Of a stretch of DNA of 64,000 bases, positions 36,296-47,159 are shown piece by piece (the first letter of the stretch is position 1; every line of letters starts with the position of its first letter). The notes below the pieces were generated by a model. That model saw nothing but the letters and a program-made list of their open reading frames with translations, did not search any database and was not told the origin of the DNA. Where the stretch lies: assembly GCA_016617855.1 (NCBI GenBank), contig JAECUM010000816.1:1-64000 (forward strand), read 5' to 3'. The position numbers and the translations under genes are program-made. This DNA comes from Megalonaias nervosa. Taxonomy: Eukaryota; Mollusca; Bivalvia; Unionida; Unionidae.

Positions 36296-36735
36296 ACATG
36301 GTGTCCTCTTTCATCTACAATAAAGACTATAGCTTTACCAAATGATTAAACCACTCCTGTGATCTAGTGATTAGAGCATCCAACTCATATGTGGGAGGTT
36401 GCAGGTTCGAACCCAGGCCAAGTTATAACAAAGACTTATAAAAATGGTACTAACAGCTTCCTTGATAGGCACTCAGCATTAAGAGGTTAGTGTTAGGACT
36501 GGTCAGCCTGGTGTCATGCCCCAGTGCTAGACATCACTATAATCTGACACACTGCAGACACTGTAGCGATATGACTGAAAATTTTTTAAAGCTACATTAA
36601 AAATCCAAATCACACACACATACACTAAATGAGTAACCATGGTGTCCTCTTTCATCTCCATTAATGACTATAGTTTTAATATATGAGTAACCATGGCGTC
36701 CTCTTTCGTCCCATTAATGACTATAGCCTTCAGAG
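36296..36735 (+). repeat. Repeat of about 55 bp, three units, split by a SINE
   Basis: Units carrying CCATGGTGTCCTCTTTCATC and TTAATGACTATAG at about 36,297, 36,638 and 36,692. The SINE at 36,350-36,625 separates the first from the other two, so the SINE inserted into a pre-existing tandem array. Confidence 0.7.
36350..36625 (+). mobile_element. tRNA-derived SINE, family A, copy 2
   Basis: Head GTGATCTAGTGATTAGAGCA (A box) and GCAGGTTCGAACCC (perfect B box GGTTCGAACCC). Body CAGCATTAAGAGGTTAGTGT ... GCCTGGTGTCATGCCCCAGT ... GATATGACTG. Tail AAATCCAAATCACACACACA. Homologous to 24,406-24,720 on the other strand. Confidence 0.85.
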
Positions 36736-36739
36736 ACTG

Positions 36740-37735
36740 ATCTTAATGTTCAAAACACATAATCACAACATCAGCTGGAAATTTTCAATGATACTGCTAC
36801 AATAATAGCACAAAGGTCCCACTGGTTTCTCTGAACCAAAAAAGGTTACTATTTGACACAATATATGAATCATAAATGCCCCAATCTCTGTGGCAACTGA
36901 CCCTTCAGTGAAGTGAAATTTTAATAATAATTATGTTTACAAGTTTTGTTTCAATAACTGGAAAAAAGTTTAAAATAAATACACCAGTTTTAAAGAAACA
37001 GACAGGAAAATTACTATAGCAGGTATAGCATTCTACACATTTCTGATTGGTCAGTTTAAAGCAGGATAATGTATATCCTTCTGTACAACTGGACAAATGC
37101 TTGGCCCCTATTGATCCCTTAATGATATCTCCACAACCAATTTGATTGATCCATCTTAATTGGTGACATAACCAGATTGTTGACAGTGAAACCACTTTTA
37201 TGTTTAAATAATGACAGATGAGACTTCCAGGATGGGTTACAGTACCCCATTTTTACTCAATTTCTAAAAACCTTTCCTTGAGATTTTACTTTATCTTGCC
37301 TATATTATTTTTGACAGTATTAAGATTTTTTTTAGAATTACATATAATACAATGAATGAGATATAAATATTTAGTTCTAAAGTTGTACACCATAGAGTCT
37401 TTCTGTATTCTTGAAAAGAAAATGAGTTAAGGAATTCCTGACATTAGAGACAATCCTCAAATTTTCTTAACTGATAAAATGAATTTTCTGAAGAATTTAA
37501 GATATTGTGACTTCATTTTAATCCTTGATTAAAGCTTAATATTCAGTGATAAATTCAATATTCCAAAACAAGCAATAAAAGATAATAACAAAAAGTACCA
37601 TGAATGGCAGGCACATTATATGCCAACCCTGTGTTTAATAATCCTGTATGCAGGCATTAACAGGGCATCATTAGTCTCAGCGACTCTGAACTCTAGTCCA
37701 TGTATGCACTCTTAAACTTACAATGCAATAAAGCC
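36740..37735. other. Intron sequence, nothing recognised
   Basis: No supported feature. Confidence 0.5.
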
Positions 37736-37739
37736 AATA

Positions 37740-38500
37740 ACATTATTTTCTTATTAGAATTACCATGACCATTATTTTTTGCCATAAGACCCCAAAATCA
37801 ATAGGTTCCTTCATTACCACATGTGCAAACCAACCACAGAGTTTGACCATGGAACCTACTTTAGAATAAAAATTATTATAAAAAAACCTGATTTTTCTTT
37901 CAGTCACAACAACCTTGACCTTTGGCCTTTTGATCCCCGTAGCAATAGCTTTCTTCCACACCATAAGCTTAAGCCACTAACTTTGATCAAGGTATGTGGC
38001 ACAGATTCAAATTTAATTATAACAAAAAGCTTTTTTCTTCTACAAGTCAAAGTGACCCTGACCTTTGAACTTTTGATTCCTGCATCCACAGGCTTCTCTA
38101 CTGCCCAAAGTATAAGGCATACACAGAATTTGTAAAGGTACTTGATCAAATGCTTAGTGTTTTATGCAGCAGCTATCTTTCATTCTTCTGCCACAGTAGC
38201 ATTAACCTTTACTGTTTGACCACAAAATCAATAGGCTTCTACCTTACTCCATATGCAAGCTATCCACAAAGTTTAACCCATACCTGCATTAAGACTATTG
38301 TACAGAAAATGGTTTTCTTGAAGCAGTTTTTGAAAGCAATCCACAATGTTTGGCACCATAATGTGATGAAAAACTAATGTTATTGTGTGGAAATTATTTT
38401 TCTTCATTCATCAGTGATCGTGAGCTTTGACCATTGGACCCAAATTGTATTGGCTTCTTCATTACTACAAATGCAACCTATTTATAACTTTTGGTAACTT
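37740..38500. repeat. Dispersed repeat R2, array of about five diverged units
   Basis: Units of about 140-220 bp carrying GTGACCCTGACCTTTGAACT-like sequence followed by TTTTGAtCCC.AAATCAATAGGCTTCTTC and CCACAAAGTTTGACC (anchors near 37,791, 37,930, 38,070, 38,218 and 38,437). Such TGACCTTTGACC repeats are common in marine invertebrate genomes. Confidence 0.7.
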
Positions 38501-38842
38501 AAGATGGTGAATAACTCAAGACAGTGTACAAAAACAAACTAGGGTATAGACAGATAGATGTAACAACTGAGGGATGGAAGGAGTGAAGGACTCACATCGT
38601 AAAATAATACACGCAGCCTTATGACAGTAGTAAAAAAAGACAGTTTTAATTAAGTAGACATACATGTTCACCAATAACATGACAGTGATAAAGGAGACAT
38701 AGGGCCCCATCTGAAAAACATGGAGAATGTGTGTCAAGCAATGGTCTAGTAAAGTTAGAAAGGTCCCATGTTCAAGCCTTAGTCCAGCCACATATTTTTC
38801 TCCCTGTGAGTTCTGGAATAGCTATGTATACTTCTGTGCAAT

Positions 38843-39080
38843 TAACTGCCTTTTGTCTGAACATCATCAGGTGAGTCACCTGACAAAAATTGCCTTGGAC
38901 AATGTCAGGCTAATCAGTCAACATAAATTGCTTTGAACAACATCAGGTGAGTAGCTTGACATAAAATTGCCTTGACCAATATCAGGTGAGTCATCTGACA
39001 TAAACTGCCTTGAACAACAGCAGATGAGTCAACTGGTATAAATTGCCTTGAAAGACACCAAGTGAGTCAGCTGACTTAAA
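38843..39080. repeat. 38-bp tandem array, about six copies
   Basis: Unit CATCAGGTGAGTCACCTGAC (ATAAATTGCCTTGAACAA), starts near 38,865, 38,903, 38,941, 38,980 and 39,018. Each unit contains a GTGAGTCANCTGAC near-palindrome. Confidence 0.85.
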
Positions 39081-39084
39081 TTTA

Positions 39085-39770
39085 TAGGTAAAATAATCAA
39101 GTGAGGCAAAACTGAGGGAGTGACCACTAAAAGCACACATGGAACCAATCATATGCCTAGATATCATCATAAGCTTATGCTGAGCCACCAAACTTATTTT
39201 GGGATTGTGTCAACTTTAGACATTCATACAACTACACGATATAAGGAAAAATGCACAAAGCCTAAATTCTACCCATATATTAAATCTAAATACACTCATT
39301 TGTAGCATTTCATTCGTAGTAGAATTTTCATAAAGGTTATATTTAGTGACAAATTACATGATAAATGTTTTCTAATGAGCTAGATAAGTAAACATTATAT
39401 GTAAACTACTTAATTCGATCTTACACACTTTAAACATACTGAATTTGACAACAAAATTTTTATAAGTTAGTGTGATCATGATGTTTCACAGCATGTGAAA
39501 ATTTTATTTTTAACAGTCACAGGCATCATTAACATATATGAAATTTGGGTTAATAACTGCACATTATTTACATCATGTCTGTTATTTTATAAAACCACCA
39601 ATCCAATAATTTGTGACTGAAAATGGAGTGAACTCATTTATATATCTTCTCTCTCAGAATTTCCATCTAGTGGTAGAATTCCGGGCATCCTTGAGAAGAT
39701 GTCGGATTATAGTATGCCAAGATGCTCATTAACAGAATCCTTGCAGCTCTGTAGTTTCCATCCCCCTCAG
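39085..39770. other. Intron sequence, nothing recognised
   Basis: No supported feature. Confidence 0.5.
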
Positions 39771-39774
39771 ACTA

Positions 39775-39942
39775 GCATGTGCTAACTCTAAAGCATGTAC
39801 TAACTCTAAAGCATGTACTAACTCTAAAGTGTGTTATATGAAGTATGCACAGTACTAACTCTAAAGCATGTACTATCTCTAAAGCATGTCCTAACTCTAA
39901 AGTATGTGCTAACTCTAAAGTGTGTGCTAACTCTAAAGCTGA
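39775..39942. repeat. 18-bp tandem array
   Basis: About eight copies of GCATGTACTAACTCTAAA, with one divergent interruption at about 39,828-39,850. Confidence 0.9.
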
Positions 39943-40114
39943 CAACAGTAGGGCCTAAAAAAGCAACTCTTACTTGAAAGACAGTACCTAACAGTAGGTA
40001 TTATACTGCCATATCAAAAATTAATTTCATCATTAAGTTATATAAAAAGAAAAGAGTTGCATGACACAGTCAAGGCAATGTAATGACATTATGCTGAAAT
40101 GGAGACAAAGGGAT

Positions 40115-40190
40115 TCAAACCACCACTCTTTATATAACATGCAGATATGTCAGCCACTACACTAAGGCTGCTGGAAGAATCCAAAAGGCA
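40115..40190 (-). mobile_element. tRNA-like SINE head or tRNA pseudogene
   Basis: Minus strand CCAGCAGCCTTAGTGTAGTG (A-box type GCCTTAGTGTAGTGG) and AGTGGTGGTTTGAATCC (B box) at tRNA spacing. I did not verify a complete cloverleaf, and acceptor-stem pairing looks poor. Confidence 0.4.
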
Positions 40191-40700
40191 GAAAAATGAG
40201 TCATTCTAGCTGATACAAAGTATGCCATGCACTACTTTGGAGTTTTGTAAAGTCTGTTTCAAGTAAATATTTAAACTGTCAGAAATCCTATTTTAACTGA
40301 TATTGTGACAATTAACCAATAAGATCCTGGAGGGGGCAGGGAAATCACACTAGACAACAGAAGGGCAGACAGACTACAGTAATGACAACCCTGTGTATCA
40401 CTCCACTTGCTTCTGACCCAGATATTAACAAAACAATATGCATGCAGTTCCTTTACTGACGAAATGAGTAAGACGAATTTCTTCCATATTTGTTAGTTAA
40501 ACACTTGAAATTTACACTGACAGAAACTCACAAAACTTTACTTATAGCTCAATTATCAAACAATTTAATTCAACATTCACCCTAAGCTACATCATTATGT
40601 GCATACATAATATTTATCACTTTTGTTCTTAATTCAAATAATACTAGCTGCAATGACAAAAGGCAAAGATTGAGTGTGTAAAAATCAAAATGAAATATTG
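40191..40700. other. Intron sequence, nothing recognised
   Basis: Intron next to the exon 1 donor. No supported feature. Confidence 0.5.
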
Positions 40701-40714
40701 GTTAAAAGACTTAC

Positions 40715-40832
40715 CTAGAAGAAGGAGTTTCACCTCCCTGGAAGACATTTCCCCATCCACACGTAATCTTCTGTCAATCTGTTTGGATCTCTCAAAGGCA
40801 TCTTTTTCCTCTCCACTGGCAACACACCCCAT
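40715..40832 (-). CDS. G-alpha exon 1 (N-terminus)
   Basis: 118 bp of coding sequence from the ATG at 40,832 to a GTAAGT donor below 40,715. It starts [17 protein letters not shown]: Gly2 is the N-myristoylation site, Cys3 the palmitoylation site, and the following amphipathic helix contacts the beta-gamma dimer. It ends REVKLLLLG, splitting the Gly40 codon. An in-frame upstream ATG ten codons earlier is rejected because MGC is the invariant family start. A possible acceptor (ttcag) lies about 14 bp upstream of the ATG (40,846/40,847), which would fit a separate upstream 5' UTR exon. The expected exon length in this family is 118 coding bases, matched exactly. Confidence 0.95.
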
Positions 40833-41149
40833 GATGCCTCGATATGCTGAATGCACTTTCAAACAGTTAACTGTCTTTTAATATTTGTCACTTTCTGACA
40901 ATTTGTAAACTCACACAAAGCAGTTGTTAGAGTGGAACCATACACCAGATACCATTCTAATTGATACACTGATAAACTGCTGCAATTTTCTCTGCTGAAT
41001 TTCTGAAAATAACAAGAAATACTGAAGACTATGCACAAGCAGCATTCATAATCATTTTTGTTTCATCTTGTTCCCTATCCAGATTGATAACTTAAACGTT
41101 TAAAAGCTGAACTATAAATTAATAATAAACAGAAAAAGAAAGATACAAT

Positions 41150-42010
41150 TCAAATGCTCCTTAAAGAAGTTGTCTCAGGACAGTTTAATGAAAACTTCCA
41201 TACAACTTCACATTTTGTAACAAGTACTGGCTATGTCAGGTGTATTACCTCTAGTGAACCAAGTATTAGCTCACCATTTTTCCCAAATCTGCTAAAAGTT
41301 CCTAAATTAACTAAAATTTATATTGGAAATGGCATAAATGACTGGCAATTATGGGCCTATATTTACTTTACTCACCCTATCTAAAGTCACTGAAAGATGT
41401 GTCAAATCATCTGTACAGGATTTTGTCTTACAAAATAATTCATGATGCTCAATATGGTTTTGGGGAGAAAAAAATTCCCATCATGCAGTCCTTGTGAAAC
41501 TTTCTAATAACTGGAGAGAATACAATAATAAAAAGAGTATCAAAGAAACCATGTTTGTTGACCTAGAAACAAAAGCCTTTGATTTTGTTAACAATCAAAT
41601 ACTTATGTACAAGTTAAAATACTTAATATGTACATTCTTTAAACCTACAATGGTTCCAGTCTTACCTTGAACCTTGTCATCATATATTGATCTCCAGCAT
41701 ATCCTTAACACAGCCATGCACATGCATTGCCACAGGGGTGCCTCAGAGTTATATCCTGAGTCATCTCTTGTTTATAATATATATTAAAAATTATCTTCCA
41801 CTATAAATAAATAATTCTAACATTGATATGTATGCTGATGATACTACAATGTATTCAAATGGGAATAATCTTACACAAACAGAAATGCAGCTAAAGGATA
41901 ACTTGAATGGTATAGTAAAGTGATATCAAAACAACATGGCAATAAATAAGGAGAAAAATAACACTTGTATGATATTTAACCAACAAAAGTTAGCAGCACT
42001 GTTCATTTCA
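41150..42010 (+). pseudogene. LINE reverse transcriptase fragment with YADD block
   Basis: In successive plus-strand frames: pre-palm sequence near 41,385-41,480 (QYGF-type motif, broken); KETMFVDLETKAFDFVNNQI near 41,550 (usual ..VFLDL.KAFD.V.H..L); a PQG-type motif region broken at about 41,735; and NIDMYADDTTMYSNGNN near 41,820, where YADD is the catalytic motif of non-LTR reverse transcriptases. It ends near MAINKEKN..CMIFN. Several frameshifts and stops. It lies between coding exon 1 and the candidate 5' UTR exon of the G-alpha gene. Confidence 0.8.
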
Positions 42011-42440
42011 AATTACTGTTCATTAGAATAAATAATCACATATATGTCTGCTATATATTTACCTTTCTTTACTTTGATTTATATATTATCTAAAGACAAT
42101 TATCATTAAATATTGGCTTTAAACTAATGTGAAATTTATTTTCGTTTAACAAATTTTTGAGTAATAAATGACATTTAAGGAACACACTCCATCTGTAAAA
42201 TGAGCTGTCCCTGTTCAGTGTCAAATTAAAAAGAAAGAATTATGAAGAATTATTGTAAATCTGTTATATTCTTCAAAGAATACAAAGAGGGGTGCACTTC
42301 ACCTGGAATCCTATGTTCAACACCACTATTCTACCTATGATTTCAGTCAAAGAATAGAGATTCATATCTGCTACTGTTCATTATAATAAATAATTGCATA
42401 TATGTGTGCTATGTATTTACCTTCATTCATAATTATATAC

Positions 42441-42445
<5 letters not shown>
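42011..42445. other. Intergenic or 5' intron sequence
   Basis: AT-rich. GTTCATTA.AATAAATAATNNCATATATG occurs at about 42,020 and again at about 42,378, suggesting a local duplication that includes the flank of the (AT)n tract. Confidence 0.45.

Positions 42446-42495
<50 letters not shown>
42446..42495. repeat. (AT)n microsatellite
   Basis: About 50 bp of alternating A/T. Confidence 0.95.
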
Positions 42496-42497
<2 letters not shown>

Positions 42498-42798
42498 TAT
42501 GATCTGAGGATACCTATATATAATTATCGCCTTCAAATTAATGGGAAATTCATTTTCACTTAACTAACAACTTTCAACAAACACACTAAGAGTTCCTGTA
42601 TACATGGATGATTCACTGAACCGAACTAAACAAATCTGTAATGAATATTCCAAACTAGCCTCTGTGTTTGCTCTATTATGAAAGCTGAACAAATATCTTT
42701 TTAACAATGCAAAAAGGACTTTAGCGTCAGATGATTTAGAAGAATATATCAAATTTTTAGTAAAATCTATATATCTCAGTTGTCAGCATTGCTTAAGG

Positions 42799-42976
42799 CA
42801 GTGATTCCTTTCCCAACCCCTGGGTCATGACCCAAATCGAGGTCATGAGGACATTCTGGAGAGTCACCAAGAATTTTGTTAGTGTGGCAAAACTTATATA
42901 AACGTGGAAACAGGATCATTAGGCTCCAAAAATAATATTTTTTAGGGTCATGGATGAAAAAGGTTGGGAACTACTG
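42799..42976. mobile_element. hAT-family MITE with perfect 8-bp target duplication
   Basis: 178 bp bounded by CAGTGATTCCTTTCCCAACC at the left and GGTTGGGAACTACTG at the right, inverse TIRs of the CAG(G/T)GGTTCCCAACC type seen in hAT/Charlie elements. The flanks 42,791-42,798 and 42,977-42,984 are both GCTTAAGG, a perfect 8-bp target site duplication of hAT length. No coding capacity. Confidence 0.88.
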
Positions 42977-42984
42977 GCTTAAGG

Positions 42985-43690
42985 TCATGCAAAGCAAACA
43001 CTAATTTTGCCAAGGCCATATTCAGAACTTTATTTAAAAAATCATTAAGTTACCCTGATGTCAAGTATGGAATGTCATCCATAAAAGATAAGAAAAAAGC
43101 CAACCATTGTAAGTTTTAAGTCAAATTTTCAGAAATATCTTAAGCCATCTTATTTAAATTTAAGAAGCAATCAGTAATTTGAAAATGGCTTTCTCAATCT
43201 GCTGCTACTGCATTATAAACCAAATCTGCATGGTATCTGTAATTTGAACTGTATTCATCAGATAGTAGGAAGTTGAATAACATTTACATGTATTGTACAT
43301 GTTTTAAGTGTTTGTAATACATCTTATTTTCAATCAAACTATGTTTAAACAAGTATTAATGTATTGGATTTATATATGAGAGGAACATGTGATTCTGCAT
43401 GTATGTGTGTGCATGCATGTGTATACTAAATTAAATGTTAGGCAGCTATCTTTTTTGTTATTTTACATTTGAATTTTGTACCTAGTATAGTGTCTTATAC
43501 AGAGAGTGAATACAAGTGTAACCATGTGTTTGAATGTGTTTTGTGAATAGAAATTGTCCACAGCAGTGTTTTTATTAGTCAAGGACATACCACACAGTAC
43601 AGTAGAGTACATTCCTAGTAATATACATTTACGTTCACCGTTTTCTTCTGCATACCATATGGAAGATTAGCATGAGTATGTTACTCTCAT
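42985..43690. other. Nothing recognised
   Basis: AT-rich; no supported feature. Confidence 0.5.
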
Positions 43691-43692
43691 TA

Positions 43693-43695
<3 letters not shown>

Positions 43696-43734
<39 letters not shown>

Positions 43735-43746
43735 CATTATTATTAT
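43696..43746 (+). repeat. (ATT)n microsatellite
   Basis: About 50 bp of ATT units with one ATC. Confidence 0.95.
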
Positions 43747-43872
43747 ATGATCCACCATCTTGCTAAGTAAAGCAGTGTTGCCATGTAGATCAGTAACATC
43801 ATGAAATAAGTTTATGATCTGTGCCAATACGCTGTGACAATTTAGTGTGCAATACACGATACTACTCTAAGT

Positions 43873-43980
43873 CATTCACAGTGATCTATAGAGTAATTCT
43901 ATACAGTAATTCACAGTGAGCTACAAAGGTAATTCTATACAGTGATCTATACATGGTAATTCTATACAATAATTCAGTGT
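43873..43980. repeat. Short tandem repeat of about 34 bp
   Basis: Three to four degenerate units of ATTCACAGTGATCTATA..G followed by GTAATTCTATACAGTA. Confidence 0.7.
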
Positions 43981-44385
43981 GAATGAAAGATATTTTTCTA
44001 TCGAAACTCTGTATTAGGGGTCCATTACATAGTAAAGATCATCAAACTTTTAAGCTGGTTGCTGCAGGGAACCGGTTACTGTACTTACTTATTTTTGGCT
44101 CAGTGCAGTCCTTTTTTTTAACAAAATTAAAAAATATTTACCACTCACTGTATAGTAAAGTTTGTCTTTGAAATTAACAACAAGGTATATACAGTAGAAA
44201 CGATCGTGCTGCATCTGGCGAGGCCCCTATAATAATTTTACAAGAAGATAATTATATAACTGTAAAAAAAAAAAAAATCATAATTAGGTATTTGAAACCA
44301 GCTTTCAGGTATCAGTTAATGTGTTATAGTGAATATTTCGTTAAAAGGGATAGGAGAGGGAGAGTAACTGAGACATTCAACTCAC

Positions 44386-45000
44386 CTTTCTAGTCTTACC
44401 GTCTCATATCCTCGGCAAGGAACCGTGGTCAACGTAAACAGTAGAAAGAGTCACACAAGAGAGACAACTTTTGCGGTCGTCCTTAAGAATTTGCGGAAGT
44501 TAGCATTAAACGGTGTTAAAATTAAAATTTCACCAATAAAACTTAAAACAATTGCAACAGTGACACTATCGTGTAAGAAATGTACACGAACATATTCCTG
44601 AGACTACTGTACATGAAGCCTAGACCTGGGTAATGATGTCTGCTTTGCTGAAAGTAACTGAGACACGTTCACTTTGTCGAGTGCCAACGTTGAAGTTGAA
44701 TGACATGTCATCCGTTCCCATGAGATTAGAATACAGGGGATTGGCCATCGGTAACTGATGTCTGCTAAAGCGGATGTTGTCGAGTAGCCACGTTTAAGCT
44801 GAAATGTCATCCGTTCTCACAAATGAGGTCTGCAATGCACTGTAAGACCACAAGGTAGATTGTTGAACTTACAGCGGGCAGCGAAAGCCATCCATGGTAC
44901 ATATTTTGTAAACAACGCTAGCTGATGCTGTGTTTCATCGCGACCGCAAGAAATAATGGATGCCTTTTGTATTGGCGGAAGATGTGAGAACGCATTGGTG
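44386..45000 (-). promoter_or_regulatory. Candidate promoter and 5' UTR exon of the G-alpha gene
   Basis: This stretch has visibly more CpG than the surrounding intron and intergenic DNA. Read on the minus strand it ends in a good splice donor (GAAAG|GTGAGT at 44,386/44,385) with no long reading frame, as expected for a non-coding first exon about 3.6 kb upstream of the coding start. It also contains two imperfect direct copies (44,631-44,724 and 44,752-44,824) sharing ATGTCTGCT, GTCGAGT and TGTCATCCGTTC, which could be duplicated regulatory sequence. The transcription start is not determined. The link to the downstream gene is inferred from orientation and position. Confidence 0.45.
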
Positions 45001-45004
45001 TAAC

Positions 45005-45212
45005 TGGAAATAAAATATAAAAAATTAAAAAGTGAGAGTGGGTTTTAGGGGAGGCATTGAAGCAAGCATTCGTGAAAAAAATAAGGTAGAATAATTTTTC
45101 ATTTGTATTGAAAATGTGTCCTATAGCTTTTTGTCAAACACTTTTCAAAATGTGTATGCAAGATGAATGAATAAAATTTACAACGATTTACTTTTAATGC
45201 ATTGCAAAAATG

Positions 45213-45244
<32 letters not shown>

Positions 45245-46465
45245 TAACTCTATACTTTATTTCTTCTATGCATTTTACGAGACAAAATCATGCTTACCTT
45301 TTATATCTTTTCACCAACATTATCTTTATCACGTTCTATCAAAAAATTGCGAACAAAATTTTTTTAAAAATATCTGAATGGACGGGATACGCTTATGTGT
45401 TTGTTAATAATGATGTTAGCAAACTATTTAATGTTAATCCTCCGATACTCTGGTACAGTTCTGTGGAACAAGTTTCCACTGTATGTGTTACTAATAAACT
45501 ATAACATGTTAAAATTTACAAAACTGAAGACATGTTAAAATAAATAGTAATTACTATTGTCTTTTTTATTATGTAGATTGTTATACTTTTTTCTCAAACT
45601 TTCTATACACGGTTGTTAAAATTTCATTAAATGTAAACATCTTTTCCAACCATTTGCATTTACTCCTCAAAGGACACTTAAGTATATTCAGCTGTGAAAT
45701 GAGACATATTTTTATGGTTTGTTGTTTTATGTATTTACTATTTTTTTTTAAACAGTGGCTGTTATATGACACAGTTATCTTTATTATGTTTAATTTCTTT
45801 GAGGTAAAAATATCTTGATTTATGAATGAAACTGCAGAAACAGTCTTCTTTTTTTTTAAAAAAATGTTCTTCACAGAGAAGTGATGAAGGAGATAATAAT
45901 TTCATTTCATTACTGATAACATTTCTTCATGCCCACAAAAAGTATATCTTTTTAGAGGAGAAAATAATTTCTTTGTCATGCAAACGTTTAATTCATAGCA
46001 AAATTGTAGTTTTCTTCTCCAACACACAATTTATTCATGCAGAAAATCTTTTTGCCTGCAGGCAAATTGCGTGCTTTTATGATAATATAAAAGAAGAATG
46101 GGTTTCAATTAACTTAACATGGAGAAACCATGTGGCTAGGGGCATTAAAATATCTCAATCATTATCATTAGGTATGATGTATTATTTATTGTTCGACCGA
46201 AAGTTGGTGCTTCGGAATCCTTGATCGTTACCGTTAAGTATAATAACTGGTGCCAGGACTGAAAATCTATTGTTATGATGTCATAACTGTTTTTATATGA
46301 CATAACCGGACTATGATTTTCGATCACTTTTATTTTTGTTTTGTAGAATTGCAAATTTTTGTTTTCATTAAGGGACAAAAGGTGGCAAGAGGTATTTCCC
46401 TTACATCTAAGGATTAAAGACAGAAAAGAGTTACCTCCCCTACACCGAAAAGCATAAGAAAGTGT
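45005..46465. other. Between candidate promoter and Polinton
   Basis: AT-rich sequence. A 132-codon plus-strand frame (45,826-46,224) and a 100-codon frame (45,202-45,504) are open but match no family I know; they could be remnants of the element or chance. No terminal inverted repeat of the Polinton was recognised here. Confidence 0.4.
45213..45243 (+). repeat. (ACT)n microsatellite
   Basis: About ten ACT units. Confidence 0.95.
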
Positions 46466-46469
46466 TATC

Positions 46470-46953
46470 TACCTTTCAATTGCATGGATAAAGGGCGCCC
46501 ATGTCCCCCCGTTCCCAAAACGGGGGGTAGAGGAAACCATAGAACATGATTTAAAAATCTGAAAACTTTCACCTATATAGCGAAAATGAATATATGCATC
46601 TTCCTGTGTGACCGTATCTTCTAACAATTCTGTAAACGCAAGACCATTTCCATTATTAGCTTTACTTCCAGTTTCATTAATTTCAGAAGTCCAGTTAAAG
46701 AAATTCTTAAATCTCATTTTCTTCGAAATAAAAACCAAATCCTACCAACATCATAACTAACATCAATTAAAGAAAGTAGCTTTTCATCTTGAACAATTTG
46801 ATTTTCATATTTGTTTATAATGTTCTTTGCTCATTTAAAGGTCTTGATCTTATGCTCTTGATGTATTGTAGAAAGTTGTTGCTCAAGTTTTGTTTGAATT
46901 TGTTGCTGATATACTGTTAGAAAAAAACGTTTGGTACTAAATTCAGGGTTCAT
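46470..46953 (-). pseudogene. Polinton left-arm protein fragment (unknown)
   Basis: Starts with an ATG at 46,953 in a Gln/Lys-rich helical segment (VYQQQIQTKLEQQLSTIHQE), has an in-frame TGA after about 40 codons, and continues readable to about 46,720. A second frame (46,738 downwards) contains FKNFFNWTSEINETG and an acidic stretch (LLEDTVTQED). I do not recognise the family. Assignment to the element rests on strand and codon use resembling the genes at 49.4-51.1 kb, from which it is separated by the LINE insertion. It could be the continuation of the fragment at 49,390-49,565. Confidence 0.4.
46504..46528. other. Perfect GC-rich hairpin
   Basis: CCCCCCGTT and AACGGGGGG form a perfect 9-bp stem around a short CCCAA loop at the outer end of the element. 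Possible terminator or end structure; function unknown. Confidence 0.6.
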
Positions 46954-47159
46954 TCAGTACTCTCAGATGACTATAATTAAGCAAATTTTTACATTAATTT
47001 TGATACCAATAGTTTGGTATTTCTATTAAACTGAACATGAAATAACGATAATTTAATTAATTATTAGCATATTCTTGAATAAGTTTTATTAATTTCATTT
47101 TAAAACTTAAAGTAATAATTTCAGATTTTGTTTAGCTTTTCTAATCCAGTTTTGTACTT

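Noticed and set aside
36350..36440. Functional tRNA gene
   Set aside because: A and B boxes are followed by a SINE body shared with 24,406-24,720; it is a tRNA-derived SINE head.
40833..40862. Upstream in-frame ATG of G-alpha exon 1
   Set aside because: It would add ten residues before the invariant MGC acylation start of the family and may lie upstream of a splice acceptor.
45826..46224. 132-codon plus-strand frame as a gene
   Set aside because: No motif, poor start context, AT-rich composition like the surrounding non-coding sequence; kept only as a note.
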